From: Bacteroidota bacterium
Lineage (GTDB): Bacteria; Bacteroidota; Bacteroidia; Sphingobacteriales; Sphingobacteriaceae
DNA length: 63,588 nt
Assembly (NCBI GenBank): GCA_013286565.1
Contig: JABDFM010000002.1
Span: forward strand, 1 to 63,588
Reading direction: 5' to 3'
The notes beneath the pieces were generated by a model. That model was not told the DNA's origin. It did not search any database and worked only from the letters and a program-made list of their open reading frames with translations. Positions 44,912 to 54,280 of this stretch are shown in pieces (the stretch's first letter is position 1; each line of letters opens with the position of its first letter). The translations under genes were made by a program, and so were the position numbers.

Positions 44912-46279
44912 ATGTATGCGATTGTTGATATTGAGACTACGGGGGGCCATGCCAGCGCGAACGGGATAACCGAGGTTGCTATTTGCATACACGATGGTAA
45001 AAAAATAATCCAGCGTTTTAGTACGCTGGTCAATCCCGGCAGGGATATACCGATTTTCATACGCGCCCTAACGGGTATCACTAACGAAATGGTGCAGGAG
45101 GCTCCGCCATTTGAAGATGTGGCAGCCGATATTTACCACTTGCTGCATGGTAAAATATTTGTAGCGCACAATGTCAATTTTGATTTTTCCTTTATACGCT
45201 ATCATTTAGGTCGGGCAGGTTATGATCTGCAATGCAGTAAGCTTTGCACGGTAAGGCTGGGGCGCAAAATAATGCCGGGGATGCCTTCTTATAGCCTGGG
45301 GAAATTATGCCGCCACCTGGGGATCGATAATGAGAGCCGACACCGCGCGGCCGGGGATGCTGAGGCTACTGCGCAGTTATTCTCCCTATTGCTGCAAAAT
45401 GATACTTCAAATCATATCAAGGAAGCGTTGAAACAGCGGTCGAGGGAGCAGGTGCTGCCGGCTAATCTGCCTAAAAAAGATATCGACCAGTTGCCCTTTT
45501 CGCCGGGGGTTTATTATTTCCATGATCAAAAAGGGAAAGTGATCTATGTGGGCAAGGCGCGGAATATTAAAAAACGGGTATGCAGCCATTTTAGCGGGAA
45601 TAATCCTGGTTTGCAGCGGCAGGAATTTTTGCGTAATATCCATCATGTAAGTTACCAGGATTGCGGTACGGAACTCATCGCCTTTGTGTTAGAGGCCGTA
45701 GAGATCAAACGCCTATGGCCGAAATATAACCGCTCATTAAAGCGTTTTGAACATGCTTATGGTTTATATGCTTTTGAGGATCAAAGCGGTTACCTGCGAC
45801 TTGCTGTTGATAAACGCCGCAAGCTGACTAACCCGCTATATACCTGCAATTCGCTGTTAGATGGGCGCAACCTTCTCCTGCGCCTGATAGATGATTTTGA
45901 GCTTTGCCCGAAATTCTGCTTTATACAAACCAATAACGAACCCTGCACCGGGGCGAATGAGCAACTGTGCGCCTGCACCGGTCACGAAACTGTTGAAGAT
46001 TATAACAAAAAAGTGAACAGGGCCATTGATGAGCTAAAACAGGCTCTGCCCACTTTTGCCATCCGCGACGAAGGGCGTAAGAATGATGAGCATAGCTGTA
46101 TCCTGGTAGAGAAAGGACAGTTTTACGGTATGGGCTATATTTCCCATTATTTTAATGCTGACAACCTGGAGCAACTCAAAAACTTCCTGACCCCCTATCC
46201 CAGCAATGATTATATCAGGAATATGGTAGCGAACTATGCGATCAAATATCCGGAGCGGACAATGGTGTTTGGTGGGTAA
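44912..46279 (+). CDS. DEDDh exonuclease fused to a GIY-YIG nuclease domain
   Basis: Residues 1-170 form an epsilon-like 3'-5' exonuclease: YAIVDIETTG, AHNVNFDFSFIRYHL and HRAAGDAEATAQLF give the DEDD+H set. Residues about 195-280 are a UvrC/Cho-type GIY-YIG domain (LPFSPGVYYFHDQKGKVIYVGKARNIKKRVCSHF). About 170 more residues resemble the UvrC-like Cys-containing region (LCPKFCFIQTNNEPC, CACTGHE). The fusion is known in Bacteroidota and Actinobacteria and is thought to act in DNA repair. The stop lies 2 bp before a REP palindrome. Confidence 0.92.
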   Translation: MYAIVDIETTGGHASANGITEVAICIHDGKKIIQRFSTLVNPGRDIPIFIRALTGITNEMVQEAPPFEDVAADIYHLLHGKIFVAHNVNFDFSFIRYHLGRAGYDLQCSKLCTVRLGRKIMPGMPSYSLGKLCRHLGIDNESRHRAAGDAEATAQLFSLLLQNDTSNHIKEALKQRSREQVLPANLPKKDIDQLPFSPGVYYFHDQKGKVIYVGKARNIKKRVCSHFSGNNPGLQRQEFLRNIHHVSYQDCGTELIAFVLEAVEIKRLWPKYNRSLKRFEHAYGLYAFEDQSGYLRLAVDKRRKLTNPLYTCNSLLDGRNLLLRLIDDFELCPKFCFIQTNNEPCTGANEQLCACTGHETVEDYNKKVNRAIDELKQALPTFAIRDEGRKNDEHSCILVEKGQFYGMGYISHYFNADNLEQLKNFLTPYPSNDYIRNMVANYAIKYPERTMVFGG

Positions 46280-46281
46280 GA

Positions 46282-46314
46282 AAACTTACGAAGTTTTAAA
46301 AACTTCGTAAGTTT
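46282..46314. repeat. REP-like 33-bp palindrome, copy B (upstream of RAYT)
   Basis: AAACTTACGAAGTTTT, one A, AAAACTTCGTAAGTTT: perfect 16-bp arms. The identity with copy C extends to 46317 (36 bp). It ends 6 bp before the RAYT start codon. Confidence 0.95.
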
Positions 46315-46320
46315 GTTAGA

Positions 46321-46866
46321 GTGAAAATTAATTCCGATACCTGCTATCACATATACAACAGGGGCAATAACAAAGACCTCATTTTCTTTGAAAACGAAAA
46401 TTATATTTATTTTCTTAATCAATTCAAAAAGCATGTAGCACCTTTTTGTGAGGTGTATTCCTACTGTTTGATGCCTAATCACTTTCACTTTTTTATTAGA
46501 ATAAATGAGGCCGCACCGTTTGAAAGAGGAATAAAAAATTTCTTTATTTCTTATTCAAAAGCCATAAATAAGAAACACGAGAGGGTAGGCAGCTTATTTC
46601 AGGGTCGATATAAAGCATCGGAAATTACTTCCGACAGTTATTACACTACAATCATCACTTATATTCATCAAAACCCGGTGATTGCTGGCCTGGTTAAAAA
46701 CATGGAAGAATATAAGTATTCATCTTATGCGACTTATTTGTCAGCAAAAGAAACTATGCTAAATAAGAAAGAAGTTTTAGAATGGTTTGGGGGATTGGAT
46801 AGTTTTATAGATCATCATAAAATATCTTTGGACGACCGTGAAATAAACAAACGACTAAAACTATGA
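46321..46866 (+). CDS. REP-associated tyrosine transposase (RAYT, Y1_Tnp)
   Basis: A 181-aa HUH single-strand nuclease of the IS200/IS605-like RAYT group. The N-terminus CYHIYNRGNNKDLIFFEN is typical; the metal-binding HUH pair is H54-F-H56 in MPNHFHFFI; SYSKAINKKHERVGSLFQGRYKA and the TYIHQNPV stretch with the likely nucleophile Tyr114 follow. The start is GTG (46321); no ATG offers a better N-terminus. The gene lies exactly between two identical 36-bp hairpin repeats found elsewhere in the window, as expected for a RAYT and its REP sequences. It lacks IS ends of its own. Confidence 0.93.
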   Translation: MKINSDTCYHIYNRGNNKDLIFFENENYIYFLNQFKKHVAPFCEVYSYCLMPNHFHFFIRINEAAPFERGIKNFFISYSKAINKKHERVGSLFQGRYKASEITSDSYYTTIITYIHQNPVIAGLVKNMEEYKYSSYATYLSAKETMLNKKEVLEWFGGLDSFIDHHKISLDDREINKRLKL

Positions 46867-46879
46867 ACTGCACAAAGGC

Positions 46880-46912
46880 AAACTTACGAAGTTTTAAAAA
46901 CTTCGTAAGTTT
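46880..46912. repeat. REP-like 33-bp palindrome, copy C (downstream of RAYT)
   Basis: Identical to copy B, including the GTT that follows (to 46915). It starts 13 bp after the RAYT stop and also sits 13 bp before the convergent pyrF stop, where it could act as a terminator. Confidence 0.95.
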
Positions 46913-46925
46913 GTTCTATAGTAAA

Positions 46926-47759
46926 TCAAATTATCCCTACCTTTTCCAATTCTACCTGCATCTGTTGTTGAACTTTCAATGCTTCGGCTCTTGCTGCTTC
47001 GGCGAAATCTTCGCCATTGGAGGCATAGATGATGGCGCGTGAGGAGTTGACGATCAAACCGCAATCTTTGTTCATCCCATAGCGACATACATCTTCCAGG
47101 CTACCCCCCTGCGCGCCTATACCGGGAACGAGTAAGAAGTGGTCGGGCGCCAGTTTACGGATATTTACAAACTCCAGGCTCTTGGTAGCGCCTACTACAT
47201 ACATAATACGGTCGGCACCGGCCCAGGTATTGGCTTTTTGGATCACGGCTTCGTAGAGGTAACCCCTGTCGGTATGCAAATACTGGAAATCTTTACTGCT
47301 TGCGGACGAAGTAAGCGCGAGTATAATGGCCCATTTACCCGGATAAGCCAGGTAAGCATCCACTGAATCGCGGCCCATATAAGGCGCAAGCGTGATGGCA
47401 TCAAAACTCATTCCTGAGGATGCCTCGTCAAAAAATGCTTTGGCATACATTTCGGATGTATTGCCCAGGTCGCCGCGCTTGGCATCGATGATGCTTAAAC
47501 AATCTTTGGGCAAATATTTATAGGTATCAACCAGGCTTTGCAAACCTTTTACCCCGTGCTTTTCGTAGAAAGCGGCATTGGGTTTATAGGCGATACACAG
47601 GTCGCGCGTAGCATCGATAATGCGCTTGTTAAACTCAAAGATCGGGTTAGGGTGGTCTCTTAAAAAAGCAGGTATCTTTTCGATATCGGTATCGAGCCCA
47701 ACACATAAAAACGACTTTTTTTGTTTAATTTGCTGTATGAGTTGCTGGCGGGATATCAT
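46926..47759 (-). CDS. pyrF: Orotidine 5'-phosphate decarboxylase
   Basis: Last step of UMP synthesis. This is the longer type 2 form (277 aa): [52 protein letters not shown] with the catalytic Asp-Lys-Asp arrangement, [22 protein letters not shown] and [10 protein letters not shown]. It faces the RAYT gene tail to tail. Confidence 0.95.
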   Translation of the reverse strand: MISRQQLIQQIKQKKSFLCVGLDTDIEKIPAFLRDHPNPIFEFNKRIIDATRDLCIAYKPNAAFYEKHGVKGLQSLVDTYKYLPKDCLSIIDAKRGDLGNTSEMYAKAFFDEASSGMSFDAITLAPYMGRDSVDAYLAYPGKWAIILALTSSASSKDFQYLHTDRGYLYEAVIQKANTWAGADRIMYVVGATKSLEFVNIRKLAPDHFLLVPGIGAQGGSLEDVCRYGMNKDCGLIVNSSRAIIYASNGEDFAEAARAEALKVQQQMQVELEKVGII

Positions 47760-48018
47760 GGGCGGGCTTTTTTATTTCGATGCTCAAAAAAACTAAAAAA
47801 TAACCTAAGTGTTACCTTTAAAAAACATATTTTTTCAAAATTTTGAATTATTAAATTAAATGAGTACAATTGCAGCGTTATCCTTTGAATTTTTCTTGCA
47901 CTAAAGAGACAATTTAAAATTCCACGTTAAATCATTTAATTTTTAGCTGTTGCGCAAGCAAAATTGCAAGATAATTTTCTCTCAAATAAAATATTCCTTT
48001 TGAACTATTATTTATATC
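47760..48018 (+). promoter_or_regulatory. rho upstream region with candidate promoter
   Basis: TTTTG (47841-47845) and TACAATTG (47865-47872) are spaced by 19 bp, close to the Bacteroidota TTTG-N19-21-TAnnTTTG pattern with one mismatch. This leaves a leader of about 140 nt before rho. Rho is autoregulated in other bacteria; here no specific structure is evident. Confidence 0.4.
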
Positions 48019-49653
48019 ATGTCTGATACATCCGAATTGAACGACAAACTCGTTTCAGAGTTGCGCGAAATGGCCAAGAGTTTAGGTATTGCTGAAGCTG
48101 ACGAGCTTAGAAAGCCCCAGCTGATCAGCAAAATTGTTGAACAAAACCAACTGATCGAAGCTGCCCGCGCACAACAAAACGCTGTCGAAAATAATTATAC
48201 TGAAATACAAGCCCCCCAGCCGGAGGCAGCCTCTGAAAATGGCGAACGCATGCGTAAAAGAATACGTGTTGTAAAGTCCGGCAAAAACGAGCCCCGCATA
48301 GAGGTTCCGTTGGATGATACTAATCTATTCGACCTGCAGGACGATGAGCCACAGCAGGAAGAACCGGAAGATGCACAGGAAGAAACTAAGACCCCAGTTG
48401 CTGAAGATGCGGGTGAACAACGCGAAGAAACTGCTGCCAGTATCGAAGAGCGTGCAACAGAAAGCCGTCCTCAAAAATTTGACCGCCGTAATCCAAACCA
48501 GCAGCCAAAAAACCAGGAGCCTGCCATTAACCTCGATTTTGATAATGTTATTGTAAATGAAGGAGTGCTGGAGATCATGCCTGATGGTTATGGTTTTTTA
48601 CGCTCATCTGATTACAATTACCTCACTTCGCCTGATGATATTTACGTATCGCAGTCGCAGATAAAATTATTCGGCCTTAAAACCGGCGATACCGTTCGCG
48701 GCAGCATACGCCCACCAAAAGAAGGCGAAAAATATTTCCCGTTGGTACGTGTTGAAGCCATTAATGGCCGCATACCGGCCGAGGTGCGCGACCGTGTTCC
48801 CTTTGATCACTTAACGCCACTTTTTCCATCAGAAAGGTTGAGCTTGTTTACTGACGCCAGTAACTATTCAACCCGTATCATGGACCTGTTCTCGCCTATT
48901 GGTAAGGGGCAGCGCGGATTGATAGTGGCTCAGCCTAAAACGGGTAAAACCATGCTGCTGAAAGATGTGGCAAACGCGATAGCGAAAAATCACCCGGAAG
49001 TTTACCTGATCATCTTATTGATCGATGAGCGCCCGGAAGAAGTAACCGATATGGCCCGCAGCGTACGCGCCGAGGTGGTATCATCAACTTTTGATGAGCC
49101 TGCCGAGCGCCACGTAAAAATTGCCAATATCGTTTTAGAAAAAGCTAAACGTATGGTTGAGTGCGGTCATGATGTGGTGATCTTATTAGATTCTATTACC
49201 CGCCTGGCCCGTGCCTATAATACAGTAGCGCCTGCATCCGGGAAAATATTATCGGGTGGTGTGGATGCCAATGCCTTGCACAAGCCTAAGCGCTTTTTTG
49301 GCGCGGCCCGTAATATTGAGGATGGCGGTTCGTTAACTATTATCGCTACTGCCTTAACAGAGACCGGCTCGAAAATGGACGAGGTGATCTTTGAAGAGTT
49401 TAAAGGTACCGGTAATATGGAATTACAGCTCGATCGTAAATTATCAAATAAACGGGTATTCCCGGCTATTGATATTACCGCATCAAGTACACGCCGCGAT
49501 GACCTGCTATTAGATAAAGACACTTTACAGCGCGTATGGATCTTGCGCAACCATTTAGCCGATATGAACTCGCAGGAAGCTATGGAATTTTTACAGAGCC
49601 AGATCAGGGGCACAAAAACTAACGAAGAATTCTTAATCTCAATGAATTCTTAA
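48019..49653 (+). CDS. rho: Transcription termination factor Rho
   Basis: Hexameric RNA helicase that ends transcription. Residues 1-45 are the Rho_N (SAP-like) helices; 45-165 form a long charged, acidic, Gln/Glu-rich insertion (for example [18 protein letters not shown]), typical of Bacteroidota Rho; then the RNA-binding cold-shock domain ([22 protein letters not shown]) and the ATPase with [13 protein letters not shown] (Walker A), [13 protein letters not shown] and [13 protein letters not shown]. The C-terminal half is standard. The 544-aa length reflects the insertion. Confidence 0.97.
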   Translation: MSDTSELNDKLVSELREMAKSLGIAEADELRKPQLISKIVEQNQLIEAARAQQNAVENNYTEIQAPQPEAASENGERMRKRIRVVKSGKNEPRIEVPLDDTNLFDLQDDEPQQEEPEDAQEETKTPVAEDAGEQREETAASIEERATESRPQKFDRRNPNQQPKNQEPAINLDFDNVIVNEGVLEIMPDGYGFLRSSDYNYLTSPDDIYVSQSQIKLFGLKTGDTVRGSIRPPKEGEKYFPLVRVEAINGRIPAEVRDRVPFDHLTPLFPSERLSLFTDASNYSTRIMDLFSPIGKGQRGLIVAQPKTGKTMLLKDVANAIAKNHPEVYLIILLIDERPEEVTDMARSVRAEVVSSTFDEPAERHVKIANIVLEKAKRMVECGHDVVILLDSITRLARAYNTVAPASGKILSGGVDANALHKPKRFFGAARNIEDGGSLTIIATALTETGSKMDEVIFEEFKGTGNMELQLDRKLSNKRVFPAIDITASSTRRDDLLLDKDTLQRVWILRNHLADMNSQEAMEFLQSQIRGTKTNEEFLISMNS

Positions 49654-49705
49654 TATTTTTGTGATGATGATCTGTAATTTATGGATCATCATCACTTAAT
49701 AAATC

Positions 49706-50449
49706 ATGCATACCTTCACAGCTGAAATGAAGCAACGCGTAAGCAAACATGTCCCTAATGCCATAACTTGTGCCAACCTGTTTAGCGGCTGTATCGGAAT
49801 TGTTTTTGCTTTCCAGGGTAACCTGCTCAATGCGGCCTATGCGCTTTTCCTTGCGGCTATCTTTGATTTTTTTGATGGTTTTGCATCACGTGTACTGCAA
49901 TCGTTTTCGGGTATCGGTAAAGATCTCGATTCGCTCGCTGATATGGTAAGCTTTGGGTTTTTGCCCTCGGCTATTATGTACGAGCTTTTTTTGCAGGCCC
50001 CTCAAATTCCGGATGTAAGTTCCTGGTTAAATTTCATCGCCTTCTTAATTTCGGTTTTCTCGGCGCTAAGGTTGGCCAAGTTTAATAATGATACCCGGCA
50101 GGCCGAAAGTTTTATAGGTTTGCCAACACCTGCAAATGCGATCCTGATCGCTTCGCTGCCATTTATATTGGAACGCCACCCCAGCTTTTCACCATATATT
50201 TTAAACACCTATGGCCTGGCTGTATTTGTAGTGGTAATGTGTACCCTTTTAGTGCTTGAAATACCGCTGATGTCACTTAAATTTAAGAACAGCGATTTCA
50301 ATCAAAACATTTATCGCTATTTATTACTGCTGTTTTCGGCAATATTGATACTATTTTTTAAATTTGCCGCTGTTCCGGTGATCATACTGATGTATATCAC
50401 TTTATCTATCATTCAATTCAAATTTTCTAATGACAAAGTTTCAGGCTGA
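49706..50449 (+). CDS. pssA: CDP-diacylglycerol-serine O-phosphatidyltransferase
   Basis: Makes phosphatidylserine, precursor of phosphatidylethanolamine. The CDP-alcohol phosphatidyltransferase motif is DFFDGFASRVLQSFSGIGKDLDSLAD (residues about 52-77), with six to eight hydrophobic helices around it. NAITCANLFSGCIGIVFAF at the N-terminus is typical. The 247-aa length fits the type II enzyme. Its 3' end overlaps purS by 20 bp. Confidence 0.94.
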   Translation: MHTFTAEMKQRVSKHVPNAITCANLFSGCIGIVFAFQGNLLNAAYALFLAAIFDFFDGFASRVLQSFSGIGKDLDSLADMVSFGFLPSAIMYELFLQAPQIPDVSSWLNFIAFLISVFSALRLAKFNNDTRQAESFIGLPTPANAILIASLPFILERHPSFSPYILNTYGLAVFVVVMCTLLVLEIPLMSLKFKNSDFNQNIYRYLLLLFSAILILFFKFAAVPVIILMYITLSIIQFKFSNDKVSG

Positions 50450-50684
50450 AATAGACGTAATGCCCAAAAAGGAAATACTTGACCCACAAGGAAAAGCAGT
50501 AACCGGAAGTATGAAAAACCTGGGATTGGCCGAGATACAAAATATACGTATCGGCAAGCATATCACCCTTGAAATTGAAGCTGATAGCGAAGCAACTGCA
50601 ACCGCTAAAGTTGAGCTTGCCTGCAAAAACTTATTAGCCAACCTGATCATGGAAAGCTATAGTTTCAAAATTCAGAAAGTCTAA
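50430..50684 (+). CDS. purS: Phosphoribosylformylglycinamidine synthase subunit PurS
   Basis: Small subunit of the three-part FGAM synthase (PurSQL) of purine synthesis. MTKFQAEIDVMPKKEILDPQGKAVTGSMKNLGL and IRIGKHITLEIEA are the family pattern, 84 aa long. The start lies inside the end of pssA (20-bp overlap), indicating coupling. purL and purQ are not in the window. Confidence 0.93.
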   Translation: MTKFQAEIDVMPKKEILDPQGKAVTGSMKNLGLAEIQNIRIGKHITLEIEADSEATATAKVELACKNLLANLIMESYSFKIQKV

Positions 50685-51058
50685 AGTTCTGCCTCTTTTT
50701 CGGCTTTTATAAGGACAAGTCTTTCCAGGTTATTGGTAATGATTTCATTTGCCTCATTAAACCTGGCTGATATTACTGCCGGATCTTCGCCGCCTGCTTT
50801 GCAAAGTGATTCTATTTCCTGGAGTAACTCCTGCGAGAGCAACATTCCAAAAAAGCCCATCGAAGGTTTTAATTTGTGGGCTGCCGAGCCTGCTGTAACC
50901 CAATCCTGTGTTTTTATGGATTCGTCTATACTCCGCAGCATTTCGGGTGCTTGCTGCAATAGCATATCTATCGATTCAATAATAAATTCGCTACTGCCAT
51001 CGGCAATTTCGTATAAAAATGAAAGATCAAGGTCCTGGTTGGATGGGCTGTCTGACAT
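50681..51058 (-). CDS. Histidine phosphotransfer (Hpt) domain protein
   Basis: A 125-aa stand-alone Hpt protein that relays phosphate in a multistep two-component pathway. The phospho-accepting His61 is in GSAAHKLKPSMGFFGM, in the usual four-helix pattern, with LQQAPEMLRSIDESI before it. No sensor kinase or response regulator is adjacent. Its stop overlaps the purS stop tail to tail by 4 bp. Confidence 0.88.
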   Translation of the reverse strand: MSDSPSNQDLDLSFLYEIADGSSEFIIESIDMLLQQAPEMLRSIDESIKTQDWVTAGSAAHKLKPSMGFFGMLLSQELLQEIESLCKAGGEDPAVISARFNEANEIITNNLERLVLIKAEKEAEL

Positions 51059-51083
51059 GCTTAGGATTATGGTTGGTTCAAAA

Positions 51084-51563
51084 TTATAACATTTTTACGA
51101 TCAAGTTGTCTTTAAGTTCACTTTTAAGCTGAAAAATACTTTTTTTAAATACCGGATGAACAAAATCCGGCGCAATTTCGCTCAAAGGCTCCAAAGTAAA
51201 CCTTCGGTTTTGCAGCTCGGGGTGTGGTATCTGGAGCCCTGGCTCGGAAATGATCATCGACCCGTAAAATAAAATATCAAGGTCTATCGTGCGTGAACCC
51301 CATTTTTCTTCGCGTTTTCTCCCTAAAACGGTTTCAATATTCAATATTTTTTTAAGCACATCGCGCGCAGTTAACGCGGTTTTTAATTGGATCACCTGGT
51401 TCAAATAATCGGGCGCATCGGTTTTGCCCCATGATTGCGTTTCATATACCGACGACAGCTTTACAATCGGCGCGATATCAGTTTCGATATGCTGTATGGC
51501 TTGTTGCAGGTACAGTTGCCTGTCGCCCAAATTACTCCCGGATAATAAAAAAACATCAATCAT
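51084..51563 (-). CDS. folK: 6-hydroxymethyl-7,8-dihydropterin pyrophosphokinase
   Basis: Folate pathway enzyme. The frame runs to 51947, but MIDVFLLSGSNLGDRQLYLQQAI at ATG 51563 is the true start and gives 159 aa, the family's usual size; the longer part would overlap the divergent sppA gene. Other motifs: VYETQSWGKTDAPDYLNQVIQLKT, VLGRKREEKWGSRTIDLDILFYG and IPHPELQNRRFTLEPL. It diverges from sppA across 88 bp. Confidence 0.95.
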   Translation of the reverse strand: MIDVFLLSGSNLGDRQLYLQQAIQHIETDIAPIVKLSSVYETQSWGKTDAPDYLNQVIQLKTALTARDVLKKILNIETVLGRKREEKWGSRTIDLDILFYGSMIISEPGLQIPHPELQNRRFTLEPLSEIAPDFVHPVFKKSIFQLKSELKDNLIVKML

Positions 51564-51651
51564 TGTTGTAACAAATATTATAGGCAAAGCTCTTAATATT
51601 ATACCATATCGAATTGCTAAGTTTGCATAGATAAAAGATTTACGATATTTA

Positions 51652-53421
51652 ATGAAACAATTCTTCAAATTTGTTTTCGCCACGATGGTGGGGATTTTTT
51701 TAGTAACGGTTATTGGCGTTCTGATTATTATAGGGATAGTGGTTGCAGCAAGCGGCGACAAACATGTTGAAATAGACTCAAATTCTGTTCTTCGTATCGC
51801 ATTTGAACTTCCAATACCCGAACGGACTCCAAACAATCCATTATCAGGTTTGGACTTTTTAGGTATCGATGGCGATAAATCCATCGGGTTGAATGATATC
51901 CTGGCCAATATAAAAAAGGCAAAAAACGACAGTAATATAAAAGGCATCTTCCTTGACGAAAGCTACATGATGTCGGGCCAGGCCACTACCGAGGAGGTAC
52001 GTAACGCCCTTATTGATTTTAAAAAATCGGGTAAATTCATCATTGCTTACTCAGAAGTTTACACCCAGGGTTTTTATTACCTGGCATCGGTTGCCGATAA
52101 AGTGTATATCAACCCAAAAGGCATATTTGAATTTAAGGGCTTTAGCTCGCAGATCACTTTCCTGAAAGGGGCGCTGGATAAATTAGGTATCGAGGTGCAG
52201 GTAATTAAAGTGGGCACCTATAAAAGCGCGGTAGAGCCTTTTGTACTTAACAAAATGAGCGACCCTAATCGCCTGCAGGTGACCTCCTACCTGGGCTCGT
52301 TATATGATCACTTTTTAACCGGCATCAGCAATAGCCGTAAGATCAGTAAAGATTCACTGTTTAATTTAGCTAATAATTATACCATTCAAACCCCGGAAGA
52401 CGCCTTAAAATACAAGCTGGTTGACGGGCTAAAATATAAAGACGAAGTCTTGGACGAGTTGCAGCATCGCACCGGTGTATCATCCGTTTCAGACATCCAT
52501 AATGTGGAGTTAAGCGATTATACCAACGCGGATGCCAAGGGCGAAAAAGAAAAGAAAGATTCAAAAAACCGTATTGCCATTGTATATGCTTCGGGCGAGA
52601 TAGCCGGTGGCGACGGGGATGAAAACAGTATAGGTTCTGAAAGAATATCCGTAGCGTTGCGCAAGGTAAGGCTGGATGATAATATTAAAGCGGTGGTGCT
52701 GCGTATCAATTCGCCAGGTGGAAGTTCGCTTGCATCTGATGTGATCTGGCGCGAAGTGATGCTGACCAAAAAAGTAAAACCCATTATTGTTTCCATGGGT
52801 GATGTAGCTGCATCTGGCGGTTATTACATTGCCTGCGCGGCGGATTCCATCATTGCCGAACCTAATACTATTACCGGTTCGATAGGCATATTCGCCATTA
52901 TCCCTAACCTGCAAAAATTATTTAATGATAAGTTGGGTATCACCTTTGATGGCGTAAAAACAGGCAAATTCGCCGATCTGGGTGATATGAGCAGACCCTT
53001 ATCACCCGAAGAGAAAGCCATTTTGCAAAACAGCGTAAACCGCGGGTATGATTCTTTTACCAAAGCAGTTGCCGACGGGCGCCATAAAACGCAGGAGTAT
53101 GTTAACAGCATTGGGCAGGGCCGCGTTTGGACCGGCACGCAGGCATTAAAGATAGGTTTGGTTGATCGCTTAGGAAATATCAATGATGCCATACACTCCG
53201 CAGCTAAAAAGGCGAATATCAAAAATTACAAGCTTGTAGCCTATCCCGAACAAAAAAGCATCTTCAACAAGTTTGGTTCGGGCTTAAGTGCGCAAATGAA
53301 AGCTCACTTCGTAAAATCAGAACTGGGCGATAATTACCGTTATTACGATCAGATCAAAAGCGTGACCCAAATGATGCGGGTGCCCCAGGCGAGAATGCCT
53401 TATGATATTGTGATTAAGTAG
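51652..53421 (+). CDS. sppA: Signal peptide peptidase SppA, 67-kDa type
   Basis: Membrane-bound serine protease that degrades cleaved signal peptides. One N-terminal helix (about 5-32) anchors it. Two tandem peptidase-S49 domains follow: Lys191 in GTYKSAVEPF is the general base in the first, and Ser388 in GDVAASGGYYIAC is the nucleophile in the second, as in the E. coli enzyme. The 589-aa length is that of the fused form. Its stop is followed 20 bp later by a REP palindrome. Confidence 0.94.
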   Translation: MKQFFKFVFATMVGIFLVTVIGVLIIIGIVVAASGDKHVEIDSNSVLRIAFELPIPERTPNNPLSGLDFLGIDGDKSIGLNDILANIKKAKNDSNIKGIFLDESYMMSGQATTEEVRNALIDFKKSGKFIIAYSEVYTQGFYYLASVADKVYINPKGIFEFKGFSSQITFLKGALDKLGIEVQVIKVGTYKSAVEPFVLNKMSDPNRLQVTSYLGSLYDHFLTGISNSRKISKDSLFNLANNYTIQTPEDALKYKLVDGLKYKDEVLDELQHRTGVSSVSDIHNVELSDYTNADAKGEKEKKDSKNRIAIVYASGEIAGGDGDENSIGSERISVALRKVRLDDNIKAVVLRINSPGGSSLASDVIWREVMLTKKVKPIIVSMGDVAASGGYYIACAADSIIAEPNTITGSIGIFAIIPNLQKLFNDKLGITFDGVKTGKFADLGDMSRPLSPEEKAILQNSVNRGYDSFTKAVADGRHKTQEYVNSIGQGRVWTGTQALKIGLVDRLGNINDAIHSAAKKANIKNYKLVAYPEQKSIFNKFGSGLSAQMKAHFVKSELGDNYRYYDQIKSVTQMMRVPQARMPYDIVIK

Positions 53422-53772
53422 ATAGGTGATGGCTGGTTAAAGACTTACGAAGTTTTAAAAACTTCGTAAGTCTAATATGCCGTTCGAAACATAGCGGGCT
53501 GGCCTTACCGCACATACCCTTCGACAAGCTCAGGGTGACAGCGCTCATTCGGTTTTACTTTTTATCAGCTTTTATTGGCCTAATTATGGCCTAAAATTTC
53601 AAAGAACGTTTCAATTAGTTTCACAACTAATTTGTGTTTAAGCTATCCGGGTATTACACGGAAGTTTAAAATATATATAATGGAATACCGTACAATACGA
53701 CATGTAAGTGTTGTTGAATAGCGTCGGTTAGACTCACCCGGTCTTTGCTTCGCTCGACCACCCTCTCTACGG
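53422..53772. repeat. Repeat-dense spacer between sppA and the transposon
   Basis: No gene is seen. It contains REP copy D (53441-53473), the common Bacteroidota repeat CCCTTCGACAAGCTCAGGG (about 53516-53536), and from about 53727 a pyrimidine-rich repeat GTTAGACTCACCC... that continues beyond the transposon at 56944-57060. The last eight bases are the left target duplication. Confidence 0.7.
53441..53473. repeat. REP-like 33-bp palindrome, copy D
   Basis: AGACTTACGAAGTTTT, A, AAAACTTCGTAAGTCT: perfect arms. Differs from B/C by a paired change at the second and penultimate-but-one base (G-C for A-T), so the stem is kept. 20 bp after sppA. Confidence 0.95.
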
Positions 53773-53844
53773 GGTAACTATATACGTGTTGGGGGTAAGT
53801 TATGAAATGTTTTCTATATTTACTGAAATATCAGCTTAAAAAAT

Positions 53845-54117
53845 ATGGAACCAATTTCTTATCAGCAATTTGATGATAGACTGACTTTATTTGATATAGC
53901 TGTGGATCAACTTGATAAAATCTATTGTGATTTATTACATAAAACTACTATTGAGTATAGTGAGGTTAAATCTTTTAGAGATATGTATTATATTACCAAA
54001 GATTATATCGGACCGGACTTAGTTCGTGGAATCATAGGTTTTCACTACGACTTTGATGCCGAAGTTAAGCAACTTGTTCTTTTGACTTTTGGTAAAAATT
54101 TTCGTTATCCTCTTTAA
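53845..54117 (+). CDS. Hypothetical passenger protein, 90 aa
   Basis: First gene inside the left end of the transposon. It begins MEPISYQQFDDRLTLFDIAVDQLDKIYCD, is acidic and apparently soluble, and shows no motif I recognise. It is A/T-rich like the rest of the element. Its end overlaps a convergent small ORF by 53 bp. Confidence 0.5.
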   Translation: MEPISYQQFDDRLTLFDIAVDQLDKIYCDLLHKTTIEYSEVKSFRDMYYITKDYIGPDLVRGIIGFHYDFDAEVKQLVLLTFGKNFRYPL

Positions 54118-54280
54118 GCGGAAAAGTACTCCTAACAGCCAACATCAAAGCACGTATTGAAATTGACATTCCGCTGCGGTGACCGTCAATTTCAAAATCA
54201 AAGTTTATAAGCCGATTGGAAGAAACGCTAAACTTTTCGGATTTATCAAAAATGGTTATTTTATCAATAAACTCTGCCAT
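54065..54280 (-). CDS. Possible small passenger protein, 71 aa
   Basis: Starts MAEFIDKITIFDKSEKFSVSS and contains FDFEIDGHRSGMSISIRALM, which reads like a real protein, but the last third is antisense to the 90-aa gene. One of the two may be spurious; this is the weaker candidate. Confidence 0.35.
   Translation of the reverse strand: MAEFIDKITIFDKSEKFSVSSNRLINFDFEIDGHRSGMSISIRALMLAVRSTFPLKEDNENFYQKSKEQVA

Noticed and set aside
46321..46866. RAYT as a complete IS200/IS605 insertion sequence
   Set aside because: The flanking hairpins are identical to stand-alone repeats, and the gene shows the RAYT pattern rather than IS200 ends; no tnpB is present.
47760..48018. Possible riboswitch in the rho leader
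   Set aside because: No recognisable aptamer core or strong nested stems; only promoter-like boxes are visible.
51564..51947. N-terminal extension of the folK frame
   Set aside because: The extension is antisense to sppA and folK homologs begin at the MIDVFLLSGSNLGD methionine.
53516..53536. CCCTTCGACAAGCTCAGGG element as a novel palindrome
   Set aside because: It matches a repeat widely seen in environmental Bacteroidota and other genomes; listed only as part of the spacer.
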